Below, piece after piece: positions 26,023 to 34,867 of a DNA stretch of 38,950 bases. The DNA is from an uncultured Peptococcaceae bacterium (lineage in GTDB: Bacteria > Bacillota > Peptococcia > Peptococcales > Peptococcaceae): the NCBI GenBank assembly GCA_949743265.1, contig CATJSX010000040.1, forward strand, positions 1-38,950. The letters run 5' to 3'. Under the pieces are notes generated by a model. The model did no database searches. It was not told the DNA's origin and worked only from the letters and a program-made list of their open reading frames with translations. The position numbers were made by a program, and so were the translations under genes. Every line of letters starts with the position of its first letter. Within the stretch, counting starts at the first letter, position 1.

Positions 26023-27995
26023 AACGCATCCACCTCCGCTAAGATTTGTTCATTGGTAAAATGACGTAAGTTGATAGAACTGCTGCGACAAGTAACCGTA
26101 CACGCTCCACAGCCTTGACACAAACTGGTATTAACATTAGCTACACTACGAGTAATCGTTTGACCCAAGAGCCGCTCTTCGATGGTTGTTAGACTAATTG
26201 CATGATATGGGCAAACGTCGACGCAGTGACCACAGCCAGCACAGGTTTTTGTATCAACTTCTGAGGTAATTGGTTCCGTTTCTAACATATCTTTAGAAAG
26301 CAATGCACAAACTTTGACCGCAGCAGCGCCAGCTTGCGCTACTGAATCGGGAATATCTTTCGGTCCTTGACAAGCGCCGGCGAGGAATACACCAGCGGTA
26401 TGAGTTTCTACTGGTGCTAATTTGGGATGACTTTCTGTATAAAAATCATCTTTATCATAGCTGAAACCCACCAACTGAGCAATTTTAGCGGCATCGGCAT
26501 TAGCTACCATGGCTGTCGCCAAAACAACCATGTCCGCTTCAATTTCTACAGGACGTCCCAATAAAGTATCCTCACCTCTAACCCGCAGTTTATCGCCGTC
26601 TTGCGTGATTTTAGATACTCTGCCGCGAATATAGTGAGCGCCATACGTTTCGGTTGTCCGATTATAAAATTCTTCGTAGCCTTTGCCCGGCGTGCGCACA
26701 TCCATGTAAAAAACATAAACGTTGGAGTCTTTGATTTTTTCTCTGACCAGCGTTGCTTGTTTTGCCGTATACATACAGCAAGTTCTGGAGCAGTAAGCTT
26801 TGCCTTTGGTTTCATCACGAGAACCGACACATTTAATAAAGACCACGTTTTTGGGTTCAGTATGATCGCTGGGGCGTTTGATTTTACCCATAGTAGGACC
26901 AGAAGCATTGATTAACCGTTCAAAATGCAAACCCGTAATAACGTCAGGGTATTTGCCATAGCCATATTCACCGTAAACGCTATGATCGAAAAGTTCATAA
27001 CCTGTAGCCATTACGATAGCGCCGTAACGGGTCGTTACCAGTTCGTCTTCTTGTGTGTAGTCAATAGCGCCGGTAGGGCAAATTTTTTGACAAAGACCAC
27101 ACTTGCCAGTTTTAAATTTCAAACAATGTTCGCGATCAATAACAGGTTTATTAGGAATAGCTTGAGGAAACGGTGTAAAAATTGCTTTGCGTTTAGTCAT
27201 ACCCAATTCAAATTCGCTATCCACTTTCGTTGGGCATTTGCCCCAACAAGTTCCACAACCAGTACACTTGTTAAGATCAACGCTTCTAGCTTTGCGACGA
27301 ATAGTAACGTCAAAATTACCTACATAACCTTCAACTTTTTCTAATTCAGCATACGTAATTAAATTGATATTAGGATGGCTGGAAGCTTCTACCATTTTCG
27401 GTGTTAAAATACATGCCGAACAATCCAGCGTAGGAAACGTTTTATCAATTTGCGCCATCTTACCGCCAATAGAAGGCTGTTTTTCCAGAATATCTACTTG
27501 ATAACCATTATTGGCAATATCAATAGCTGTTTGGATTCCGGCTATACCGCCGCCAACTACCAAAGCACGTTTGGTAACAGGTGAAAAAGATTTCGCTAAC
27601 GGGGCATCGTGACTGACCTTGGCTACTGCCATTTTAACCAAATCAGTTGCTTTAGCGGTTGCTCGTTCCATATCGTGGGGATGTACCCACGAACATTGCT
27701 CGCGAATATTAGCCATTTCTAATAAATAAGGATTTAAACCTGCATCAGCAATGCAGCGACGAAAGGTTGGCTCATGCATTCTGGGCGAACAAGAAGCGAC
27801 GACAACGCGATCTAATTTTTCGCGTTTAATCGTTTCTTTAATCATTTCCTGTCCCGGCTCAGAACACATATATTTATAATCGGTACTAAAAACAACGTTA
27901 GGATAGCCTTTCAAATTTTCAGCTACTTGAGCGCAATCTACGCTAGCTGCAATATTGGTTCCACAATGACAAATAAAAACACCGACTCTTTTCAC
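25998..27995 (-). CDS. hdrA: Heterodisulfide reductase-like flavoprotein subunit A
   Basis: A 665-residue HdrA, the flavin-bifurcating subunit of Hdr complexes. It begins with the Cys-containing N-terminal domain (VGVFICHCGTNI and VVVASCSPRMHEPTF), then the FAD-binding GGGIAGIQTA near residue 148, a [4Fe-4S] motif CTGCGTCWGKCP, a second one in CGLCQKICPTGAID, and a C-terminal ferredoxin domain with CAGCGHCVDVCP and CQGCGACTVTC. Length and domain order match methanogen and sulfate-reducer HdrA. In these systems HdrA bound to HdrBC and the Flx module couples NADH oxidation to reduction of ferredoxin and of a disulfide. It overlaps hdrB by 4 bases. Confidence 0.95.
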   Translation of the reverse strand: MKRVGVFICHCGTNIAASVDCAQVAENLKGYPNVVFSTDYKYMCSEPGQEMIKETIKREKLDRVVVASCSPRMHEPTFRRCIADAGLNPYLLEMANIREQCSWVHPHDMERATAKATDLVKMAVAKVSHDAPLAKSFSPVTKRALVVGGGIAGIQTAIDIANNGYQVDILEKQPSIGGKMAQIDKTFPTLDCSACILTPKMVEASSHPNINLITYAELEKVEGYVGNFDVTIRRKARSVDLNKCTGCGTCWGKCPTKVDSEFELGMTKRKAIFTPFPQAIPNKPVIDREHCLKFKTGKCGLCQKICPTGAIDYTQEDELVTTRYGAIVMATGYELFDHSVYGEYGYGKYPDVITGLHFERLINASGPTMGKIKRPSDHTEPKNVVFIKCVGSRDETKGKAYCSRTCCMYTAKQATLVREKIKDSNVYVFYMDVRTPGKGYEEFYNRTTETYGAHYIRGRVSKITQDGDKLRVRGEDTLLGRPVEIEADMVVLATAMVANADAAKIAQLVGFSYDKDDFYTESHPKLAPVETHTAGVFLAGACQGPKDIPDSVAQAGAAAVKVCALLSKDMLETEPITSEVDTKTCAGCGHCVDVCPYHAISLTTIEERLLGQTITRSVANVNTSLCQGCGACTVTCRSSSINLRHFTNEQILAEVDALCQTIQNK

Positions 27996-28876
27996 TGCCC
28001 GCCACCCCCTGTAGTTGGTTCGATTTTGTTTAATAAATCTATCGCTGGCACAAAATGCCGATCAATGCCCAAAGATTTCGGCGGCAGATTTAAGGCAATT
28101 CCCAATAATTCTGTAATGTAATATACAGGCAAACCATAATGAACGCCTTTTTTCTTGCCGATTTGTTCCTGACGCATATCCAAATTAGCCATACACATTG
28201 GACAAGCGGTAACAATGCAATCTGCACCGCTTTTTTGAGCATCATCTAAAATTTTCTCAATCATTGGAAAACCAACGGTACTTTTGCAAGCTGATAGACT
28301 AGCGCCGCAGCATTCTGTCTTAGAAGACCATGACATAACTTCTGCGCCTAAAGCCGTCATAATCTCATCCATGCTGATGGGATTTTCGGCATCGTCAAAA
28401 GCTGTTTTCGTTGGTCGTACAAATAAACAACCATAGTAAGTCAATACTTTTAATCCTTTTAAAGGCTTCTGCACTTTTTGCTTAATCATTTCTGTGCCTA
28501 AATCATGATAAAAAACATCAACCAATGCTCTGGCTTTGCTTTCGCCTTTGTATTCCCGTCCAATCATCATGGCTACTTTGCGGCGAGTATCATCTGATTC
28601 TTTGACTGCCAGTTCGACATTCTTACTTCTGGCATAGCAAGCAGCACAAGGAATAGCGACGTCAAGTCCAGCTTCTTCAGCAATCGCCATATTTCTAGCC
28701 GGTAATCCCAATGCCAAATAAGGATTAGTAACATGAGCGCTGCTTGAACCACAACAATTCCAATCGGGAATTTCCCACAACTCTACATTCAGAGCTTTGC
28801 AAACCGCTTTTGTAGAAAGATTGAATTCTATCCCTGTTGAATCCAGTGAACAGCCCGGATAATAAGCATATTTCAT
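27992..28876 (-). CDS. hdrB: Heterodisulfide reductase-like subunit B
   Basis: A 294-residue HdrB with two CCG domains, which hold the non-cubane [4Fe-4S] clusters that reduce disulfides in methanogen HdrB. The first domain has PGCSLDSTG, WNCCGSSSAH and CAACYARSK; the second has YYGCLFVRP, TECCGASLS and CPMCMANLD. All expected cysteines appear present, so a heterodisulfide-type reaction is possible, although the bacterial substrate (in D. vulgaris linked to DsrC or thiols) is not known here. ATG 28876 follows AGAGGGGCGATAG; the frame is open to 28903 without a site. One base separates it from the hdrC stop. Confidence 0.93.
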   Translation of the reverse strand: MKYAYYPGCSLDSTGIEFNLSTKAVCKALNVELWEIPDWNCCGSSSAHVTNPYLALGLPARNMAIAEEAGLDVAIPCAACYARSKNVELAVKESDDTRRKVAMMIGREYKGESKARALVDVFYHDLGTEMIKQKVQKPLKGLKVLTYYGCLFVRPTKTAFDDAENPISMDEIMTALGAEVMSWSSKTECCGASLSACKSTVGFPMIEKILDDAQKSGADCIVTACPMCMANLDMRQEQIGKKKGVHYGLPVYYITELLGIALNLPPKSLGIDRHFVPAIDLLNKIEPTTGGGGQ

Positions 28877-28877
28877 A

Positions 28878-29465
28878 CTATCGCCCCTCTCTAAATTCGG
28901 CAAGATCTTGCTGCATTAGTTGCTCGGCGGTTTCAAAAATACGCTTGATGTCGTCTTTCTGCTTTGGCCGATAAGGCAGCAGATTCAATTTTCGTTTCAC
29001 CAAATAAGGGATCCCATAGGAAAAATCTTTCAGCAAATGACCCGTCGTTACGTTGCGTCCGACAATCAACCCTGGTTCGTACATTCTGCCGAAACCTTTC
29101 ATCAGACCAATATAAATATTATGAAACTTATCAATATCTTTTTCTGGAATATAGCCTCGCTCTTTAGCCATAATCCGCAAAGTTTCCATTTCATGAGCAA
29201 TATCTACTCCTTTAGGGCAGCGAACGGAACAAGTGGAACACCCTGCGCAAAGCCAAATCGCTTTTGATTTTAAGGCTTCTTCCACCAGACCTAATTGAAC
29301 CAAACGCATTACTTGTCTGGGCATTATGTCCATGTAATCGGCTACAGGACAGCCGCCGCTACATTTGCCACACTGATAGCATTTAGCTGCTTCTACATGG
29401 CTGCGTTTTTGCAATTCTTCAGCAGCGTTTTTACTCTTTGCTTGAGATTGGCTGAACTCCTCCAT
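28878..29465 (-). CDS. hdrC: Heterodisulfide reductase-like subunit C
   Basis: A 195-residue HdrC with two classical [4Fe-4S] motifs, CYQCGKCSGGCPVADY and CAGCSTCSVRCPKGVD, and a helical C-terminal part. It wires HdrA to HdrB. ATG 29465 is chosen because AAGGGGAG lies upstream; the open frame extends to 29549 across the promoter. It is the first gene of hdrCBA-flxDCBA. Confidence 0.92.
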   Translation of the reverse strand: MEEFSQSQAKSKNAAEELQKRSHVEAAKCYQCGKCSGGCPVADYMDIMPRQVMRLVQLGLVEEALKSKAIWLCAGCSTCSVRCPKGVDIAHEMETLRIMAKERGYIPEKDIDKFHNIYIGLMKGFGRMYEPGLIVGRNVTTGHLLKDFSYGIPYLVKRKLNLLPYRPKQKDDIKRIFETAEQLMQQDLAEFREGR

Positions 29466-29514
29466 ATTATTCTCCCCTTCATTCCTAATTTTCAACGCGT
29501 CATACGATAGTTTT

Positions 29515-29593
29515 ATTATACACCACCTCTTTTGCATTTTGCCATACAAAAAATATACCGTCCATTAAATTGTTAGTAATTTTTTTCACTAAC
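29515..29593 (-). promoter_or_regulatory. Promoter and upstream inverted repeat of the hdr-flx operon
   Basis: A perfect -10 TATAAT (29515-29520, minus strand) lies 50 bases before the hdrC start, but no good -35 is found at the right spacing, which suggests an activator. About 65 bases upstream, GTTAGT (29572-29577) and ACTAAC (29588-29593) form an inverted repeat with a 10-base spacer. A second similar repeat lies at 29714-29733. Confidence 0.45.
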
Positions 29594-30077
29594 TCTTAGT
29601 TATATTTTACCCCTTGGTTAATATTTCGCAACGTTTTTATTTGGTAAATCTATTTATGCTATTTATTCAAATTAATGTAAATTATTTTATAAATGCTTCC
29701 TATTTTAAAAATGTTAGTGCTTATTACCACTAGAATATGTTGAAAAAATAGTAAAAGATGACTATTAATGCAAGACTGCTCTGCTTCAACTTTTGAAAAA
29801 AATTTCAACAACGCATCATTCTCTATATTGCCATCGGTTATATGCTCATGTTTCGTTTGTATTAGATTTAGGCAGTAGATACTGCATACTGCCTAAACCC
29901 TTTATTCTTTTTTGGGAGTAGTTTTTTATTTTATCCCATTTGTAATTTGTTAGTTTATATTATCTTTATAGAGTTGTTATTTTTTATTTTAACTCTTTAT
30001 GCACTTTTTAACATGCCCTAATATTATTAGTTTCAATAAATCAGAGGAATTTCATGTTCTCCTATATCCATTATATC
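29594..30077. other. A/T-rich intergenic region with one hairpin
   Basis: No gene is seen between the hdr promoter and the amidohydrolase gene. TTTAGGCAGTA (29867-29877) and TACTGCCTAAA (29887-29897) form a perfect 11-bp stem with a 9-base loop, followed on the plus strand by CCCTTTATTCTTTTTT. It could end leftward transcripts of the 30078-32321 operon, about 180 bases past that stop, although its T-run is on the plus side. TTAGTG-N8-CACTAG occurs at 29714-29733. Confidence 0.5.
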
Positions 30078-30911
30078 TTATAATCCTAAAACTGTTGCTG
30101 CGTTTTTATATAGCACCTTTTCTAATGCTTGCTCACTTAAACCACTATTTCGATAGCATTCTACCGCATCGCCTAAGGGCAATACTGGATAAGCCGAAGA
30201 AAAAATGATTTTATCCGACAGCAAGGCGTTTGCTGCTTCTACATAGTCTTTACAGCCGGGCGATTTTATAAAATAAAAGTCAGGTGCCAGATAAACATTA
30301 GTGCGATTCAGACAAATTTGGCAAACTTCGGTCACGTATGGCCATCCACCATGAACTAAGATCAATTTTAATTCTGGAAAATCGGCAGCAATATCATCAA
30401 TCAATTCTGGATTATAATAACGCAAACTTGGCACACTAATACCGCCAAAGGTCATTGCAATGGGAATATTATTTTTTTCACAGTACTTATAGATCGGATA
30501 GGCTTTTTGATCATTCGCCATCCACGGATCCAAGTCTTGCCCTGGCTCCATAACGATTCCTTTACAAGAACCGTTTACAACATATTTTTCTATCTCTCTT
30601 AAAGAGTAATCGACCTGAACGAGATCTATTCCTGCCAGACCTATGATTTCATCTGGATATTGCTCAATCAGATCAACCAGATCAGCGTTTTGACCACCCG
30701 ATGCTTTTCTAACAGGTACCACGATCTTATCCACTTTTGCTTCGCGTTTCTCTTGCATAAGCATTTCCAAAGAGAATGCTTTCATTGACGGAGCAACTGG
30801 CTTGCCCGTACGAGGCATACAATGACACTGTTCAGCAAATTCAACCATAGAAAACAAATTACTGCCTTCATACATTTTGTAAGGCACCCTCACGCGAAAA
30901 TCAATAATCAT
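30078..30911 (-). CDS. Amidohydrolase-2-like TIM-barrel protein lacking most metal ligands
   Basis: A 277-residue protein with the overall pattern of the amidohydrolase-2 family (PF04909; ACMSD, 4-oxalomesaconate and gamma-resorcylate-type enzymes). The usual ligands are mostly missing. The strand-1 HxH is RVR (Arg6, Arg8 in IIDFRVRVP); the strand-5 His is replaced in IAMTFGG (Thr154); the His in LILVHGGWP (His187) is kept; and the strand-8 Asp of the common FGSDYP is Ala240 in FSSAYP. Thus it either works without metal, as LigI-type lactonases do, or has a binding role. ATG 30911 follows AAGGAGAG. It is 24 bases downstream of an SLC13-like permease gene and probably acts on what that permease imports. 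The reaction cannot be named. Confidence 0.7.
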   Translation of the reverse strand: MIIDFRVRVPYKMYEGSNLFSMVEFAEQCHCMPRTGKPVAPSMKAFSLEMLMQEKREAKVDKIVVPVRKASGGQNADLVDLIEQYPDEIIGLAGIDLVQVDYSLREIEKYVVNGSCKGIVMEPGQDLDPWMANDQKAYPIYKYCEKNNIPIAMTFGGISVPSLRYYNPELIDDIAADFPELKLILVHGGWPYVTEVCQICLNRTNVYLAPDFYFIKSPGCKDYVEAANALLSDKIIFSSAYPVLPLGDAVECYRNSGLSEQALEKVLYKNAATVLGL

Positions 30912-30935
30912 TTTTCTCTCTCCTTTTTCAATCGC

Positions 30936-32321
30936 TTATAATAAACCAATCAATTTCCAGTATGTTATACCAGCTGTCATCAAGAAAACAAAGCAGATGA
31001 TGTTTTTAACAATCATGACTTTTACAAAATCCTTCATTTTTATGATGCCAAAACTAAAAGCAACTAGTCCCATGGTATATTCATAAGGGAAAATAACTGT
31101 AGCTCCACCTTGGATAAACGTATAGATCATTGGATAAGGGTTGATACCCAAATCCACACATAATTGAGCAATTGGTGCTCCTAGTGCTGCAAATTCTGCC
31201 ATAGGTGTCATTAAAAGATTGAGAAAAGCTATGATGATCCAAATCAACGCAAAAAATCCATTAATACTCGTATTCTGTAAATAGGGTAATAACATAGCAG
31301 ATATGAAAGGACCAATTTCTACATAGGCAGCAACATTACCGATTGTCATACAGGCCGTCATAAACAGCATGACCGAATAATTGATCTGCTTTAAATCCTC
31401 ACTTTCCCCAACATCAATTCCCGGAAAGTACATGATAAAAGGTGCTATAATAAAACCATACAGCATAGGGAAACCATGATAAGATTCAGTAAGTAGATAA
31501 ACCATAAAAAGAAGTAAAACCATCAATATCTTTTTTTCTTTTTGCTCAATAGATCCCATGAGTCTTAATTGTTCTCTGAAATAGGCTTTACTGCTGATAG
31601 GTATCTCTGGCTTAAAATATTTTGTTAAAAGAAATCCAATCAAATAAATAAGTGGAAGAAAAATCAAATTGTGGAATGCAAAACTAGTCATACTAACAGG
31701 CACTGGTGTAACCGTTCCCACATTGGCAAATAAGACACTGAAATAATCGGGCATATATCCCACACAACTGTCCATAAATCCCAAAAGCATAGCCATGATG
31801 ATGCCTGCGCCAGCTTTACTTTTTTCTAAATTTAAGGCTTTAACAATGCTATAAGCCAGTGCCAGCATGGCGATACCTGTAGTACAGCCGGGTAAAATAA
31901 ATTTGATCACTACTCCCAATGTAATCATAGCAAAAATAATACCGCTATATGTTCCGCCAGATGCGATAACGCAAAAATATGCCAATCTTTTTAAAAGCGT
32001 AGTTTTTTGTACAATAGCAATCAGCGCAAAACAGCCAAAAGTCATCCAAACCGCCCCTGCCGTCCATGCGCTTAATGCAACATTAAGGGGTGCTATTCCG
32101 AAAATCACGTAACCAAATACTAATAAGATACTAGTCACAGCATTATCGATTAGTTCAAACATATACATCAAAATCCCCCAAAGGGTCACAGCAAGAAAAT
32201 TCCTCATAGGAACAGTAAACGCTTCACTTGTTGGCAATAATACAATTATCATCAGTGGAATGGCAAAAACAGCAATCCATTTGACCCAATCTATTATAGA
32301 TTTTTTTGTAGCTATCATCAT
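30936..32321 (-). CDS. SLC13/DASS-like anion permease
   Basis: A 461-residue inner-membrane protein with about twelve hydrophobic segments and the general pattern of the divalent-anion:Na+ symporter (DASS/SLC13) or ion-transporter superfamily. Visible landmarks are the paired re-entrant-like regions GCTTGIAMLALAYS in the first half and MTPMAEFAALGAP in the second. Such carriers import dicarboxylates, tricarboxylates or sulfonates; substrate unknown. ATG 32321 follows GGAGGTTTTAG. It is first in a two-gene operon with the amidohydrolase-like gene and is divergent from a LysR gene, the standard layout for a substrate-induced uptake operon. Confidence 0.72.
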   Translation of the reverse strand: MMIATKKSIIDWVKWIAVFAIPLMIIVLLPTSEAFTVPMRNFLAVTLWGILMYMFELIDNAVTSILLVFGYVIFGIAPLNVALSAWTAGAVWMTFGCFALIAIVQKTTLLKRLAYFCVIASGGTYSGIIFAMITLGVVIKFILPGCTTGIAMLALAYSIVKALNLEKSKAGAGIIMAMLLGFMDSCVGYMPDYFSVLFANVGTVTPVPVSMTSFAFHNLIFLPLIYLIGFLLTKYFKPEIPISSKAYFREQLRLMGSIEQKEKKILMVLLLFMVYLLTESYHGFPMLYGFIIAPFIMYFPGIDVGESEDLKQINYSVMLFMTACMTIGNVAAYVEIGPFISAMLLPYLQNTSINGFFALIWIIIAFLNLLMTPMAEFAALGAPIAQLCVDLGINPYPMIYTFIQGGATVIFPYEYTMGLVAFSFGIIKMKDFVKVMIVKNIICFVFLMTAGITYWKLIGLL

Positions 32322-32351
32322 CTAAAACCTCCATATGTTCTAATGTTGATC

Positions 32352-32432
32352 AGATACGTATCTTTGATCTGTTTACAGCATACCAGAAGGTTTTTGACTT
32401 GAAAAATACTTTTCTTTTATAGTAGATCTATA
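32352..32432. promoter_or_regulatory. LysR-type binding sites between permease and lysR genes
   Basis: The 230-base divergent intergenic region holds a perfect 12-base palindrome, AGATACGTATCT (32352-32363), and TATAG-N5-CTATA (32418-32432), which contains the T-N11-A core typical of LysR sites. Both lie between the two divergent starts. Confidence 0.5.
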
Positions 32433-32464
32433 AGATAGAGTTATACTGTAGACTGAAAAAGCAT

Positions 32465-32494
32465 TTCATAATAAAAAATATTTTATGCTATAAT
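32465..32494 (+). promoter_or_regulatory. Promoter of the first lysR gene
   Basis: A perfect TATAAT (32489-32494) is preceded at 18 bases by a weak TTCATA (32465-32470); it lies about 60 bases before the start codon. Confidence 0.5.
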
Positions 32495-32551
32495 ATGCTT
32501 TATACGACATAAATTGATTGGTAAACAATGCTATTCAAGGAGGTCTATTCA

Positions 32552-33490
32552 ATGAAGTTAGAGCTACTAATGTATTTTGTACAAGTTGTGGAAAGTCGTT
32601 CTTTTACTCAAGCTGCCAAAAAATTATTTATTACACAGCCTGCTTTAACAATGGCTATGAATTCGCTCGAAGAAGATATGAATCTCAAATTGTTGAAACG
32701 CTCTAATAAAGGGGTCATCCCAACAACGATAGGCTTAGAATTTTATCATGACTGTAAAGAGATATTGCATTTGATGGCAGAAAAAGAGAAAAAATGGAAG
32801 AACTTCTCACAAATAGATGAAGAACCAGCAGGAAATGTTCATATTTTAGCCATATCAGCCATGTTCTCATTTATTTTGAATGATCTTATAATCGCTCTGA
32901 AAAAGCAATATCCCAAAATTACCATCATTTCGAGAGAATTGTATCAATTCGATTTTTTATCAGAGCTGCAAATAAGCAATACTAATATTGGTCTTAGCGT
33001 CTGTTTTTTAGAAGAACAAGAAAGTCTTATGCAAAAAGCAAAAGCCTTGAATCTAAATTTCGAACCTTTGTGTGAAGACCAATATAACGTTTTCATGAGC
33101 CGTCAAAACTTTTACGCTAAACAAAAAGAATTGTCACAGAAAGATTGTGCAGAATTGGCAGCAGTCGTTTTATCATCAGACAAAATAATAGCGCCTAAGA
33201 TAAAACATCTATTCAACCCAAATAAAACTTATTATTTAGGCAGCAAAGATAATATGTTTCAGTTTATTGCCAAAAATAATGCTGTGGGCGTTTTTCTGGA
33301 AAAACTGCATTATAATAATTACTGGATAGAAAATGGTTTTATATGCCAAAAGCGAATAAAAAATCAAACACTACTACCATCTATACATTATTTGATTACT
33401 GCTAAAGACAATAGTTTATCTTCAGCTGAAAAGATGGTGATTCAACAGATTCAACGTTCGTATGAGCCATATTGTACAAACCATTGTTAG
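32552..33490 (+). CDS. LysR-family regulator, divergent from permease/amidohydrolase operon
   Basis: A 312-residue LysR regulator with an N-terminal winged helix-turn-helix (FVQVVESRSFTQAAKKLFITQPALTMAM, residues about 7-34) and a C-terminal periplasmic-binding-protein-like effector domain. ATG 32552 follows AAGGAGG; the frame opens at 32528 without a site. By layout it should control the divergent permease and amidohydrolase-like genes and respond to their substrate. The effector is unknown. Confidence 0.88.
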   Translation: MKLELLMYFVQVVESRSFTQAAKKLFITQPALTMAMNSLEEDMNLKLLKRSNKGVIPTTIGLEFYHDCKEILHLMAEKEKKWKNFSQIDEEPAGNVHILAISAMFSFILNDLIIALKKQYPKITIISRELYQFDFLSELQISNTNIGLSVCFLEEQESLMQKAKALNLNFEPLCEDQYNVFMSRQNFYAKQKELSQKDCAELAAVVLSSDKIIAPKIKHLFNPNKTYYLGSKDNMFQFIAKNNAVGVFLEKLHYNNYWIENGFICQKRIKNQTLLPSIHYLITAKDNSLSSAEKMVIQQIQRSYEPYCTNHC

Positions 33491-33536
33491 TAAACGAAAA
33501 TTCATGAGCAAAATTGAAACGGTGAGCATGCTCTAT

Positions 33537-33556
33537 CTATCCTAAAAATCGGATAG
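33537..33556 (+). terminator. Weak hairpin after the first lysR gene
   Basis: CTATCC and GGATAG form a 6-bp stem around TAAAAATC, 46 bases past the stop, preceded by the palindrome GAGCATGCTC (33524-33533). There is no T-run, so termination is doubtful. Confidence 0.25.
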
Positions 33557-33597
33557 TTATGAATCCAAGTGATATGCGTAAATCATGATCTTATTTA

Positions 33598-33714
33598 ATG
33601 ATTTATAAACGCTGTTCCATTGCCCATGCGTTTGGACATGTCACGCCATGGGACACTATTGTGATACTATTAGCGTTAGGGGATATCTTTGTAAGGACAC
33701 CTTTAGGGAAGTAG
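33598..33714 (+). pseudogene. Possible remnant of a membrane-protein C terminus
   Basis: In the 346-base gap between the two lysR genes one short plus-strand frame (38 codons, ATG 33598 to TAG 33712) reads like protein: HAFGHVTPWDTIVILLALGDIF then TPLGK. The hydrophobic stretch and the abrupt end resemble the tail of a permease. There is no ribosome binding site and nothing else of such a gene remains. I do not recognise a family; it may be chance. The rest of the gap, 33715-33836, shows nothing. Confidence 0.2.
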
Positions 33715-33836
33715 TCTTCTATCCCATTCTTGATTTATTCATTCATATTATTGTCATTTTCTATTATATCTGTACCTTATACACATTTTTGCATCTCTGT
33801 GCGTTTCTTGATACGCCCTAATTTACCGATAATAGC

Positions 33837-34751
33837 TTATATTTTTTTGAGCAATGATTGGTAGTGTTTAATCAGCGCTTCCATAAATACTTGCAAATCA
33901 TGTGTATCTTTTTGAGAGACAATACCTAATTTTACTGGCCATTGATAATCTGCAATGGTAATAACTGCTAATTGTTCAGAAAAATTGGAGATTGTTGTAT
34001 GAGCAATGCTATAAGGACATAATGTTATGCTGTCACTCTGAGCAAGATATGCTTTTAAGGCTTCAAAATCACTGATATGCACAATTTCCTGATGATATTG
34101 GTTAGCTTTGAATAAAGCTAAGGTCGATTGAGCGAGATGAGTTTTACCAGTGACATAGGGATATTTTAAAATATCCTCAAGCCTTGGCGTTTCCAGCTTA
34201 AACAGAGGATGTTCTTTTCGCAACAAAATACACATGGTATCTTCATAAAGCAAAGTAAATTGCAATCTGCTTTGCGCTAATTTTTTAATTAATAATGAAT
34301 CAGTAGGTGAAACTTGAATTAGTCCCATATCAATTGTTTGATCAAGACATTGGTCAATAATAGTATTGCTGTCAGCGTGCAAAAGTTGTATGGAAAGCGT
34401 TGGGCGGGTAGTTTTTAACTCTAAAATAATTTGAAGCAAAATTTGTCCCCAAAATGGCGGAGCAGCAATTTTAACAACTGATGAACGCTGAGAAAAAAGC
34501 GTTTTGCTATTTTCCAAATCGTCAAGTGTTTCAATGATAATATGAGCTTTTTCCAACACCCAAAGCCCTTGCGGTGTAAATTCTATACCTCCTTTTTTAT
34601 GGCGAAGTAGAATGGGATAGCCCAATTCATCCTCCAATTCTTTAATAGCCTGACTGATGGAAGGTTGGGCTATCAATAATTGTTCTGCGGCTTTGGAAAA
34701 TGTTTTATGTGTTTCTAAAGCAAGCAAAAATCGAAACTGGTTTAATCGCAA
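33837..34751 (-). CDS. LysR-family regulator, downstream of the flavoprotein/permease cassette
   Basis: A 304-residue LysR protein: winged helix-turn-helix with FLLALETHKTFSKAAEQLLIAQPSISQAIKELEDELG-type sequence near the N terminus, then an effector domain (PPFWGQILLQII, DMGLIQV). The start is taken as TTG 34751, 7 bases after AGGGGGAT; the ATG at 34793 has no ribosome binding site. It is co-oriented with the permease gene ending 116 bases upstream of its start and may be the last gene of the ferredoxin-flavoprotein-permease operon or have its own promoter. It probably regulates that cassette. Confidence 0.87.
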   Translation of the reverse strand: MRLNQFRFLLALETHKTFSKAAEQLLIAQPSISQAIKELEDELGYPILLRHKKGGIEFTPQGLWVLEKAHIIIETLDDLENSKTLFSQRSSVVKIAAPPFWGQILLQIILELKTTRPTLSIQLLHADSNTIIDQCLDQTIDMGLIQVSPTDSLLIKKLAQSRLQFTLLYEDTMCILLRKEHPLFKLETPRLEDILKYPYVTGKTHLAQSTLALFKANQYHQEIVHISDFEALKAYLAQSDSITLCPYSIAHTTISNFSEQLAVITIADYQWPVKLGIVSQKDTHDLQVFMEALIKHYQSLLKKI

Positions 34752-34867
34752 GAGAAATCCCCCTTTTATACGCGTTTTTATATATCGTATCATTGATCAT
34801 TGGGATAATCCAGTATGATTTAGCCGCATTATTTGAGTTTGATGAGATCGTTATTTAAATAACAATT

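Noticed and set aside
29999-30208. A plus-strand frame opposite the amidohydrolase gene's end
   Set aside because: It is mostly antisense to a conserved gene and has no ribosome binding site.
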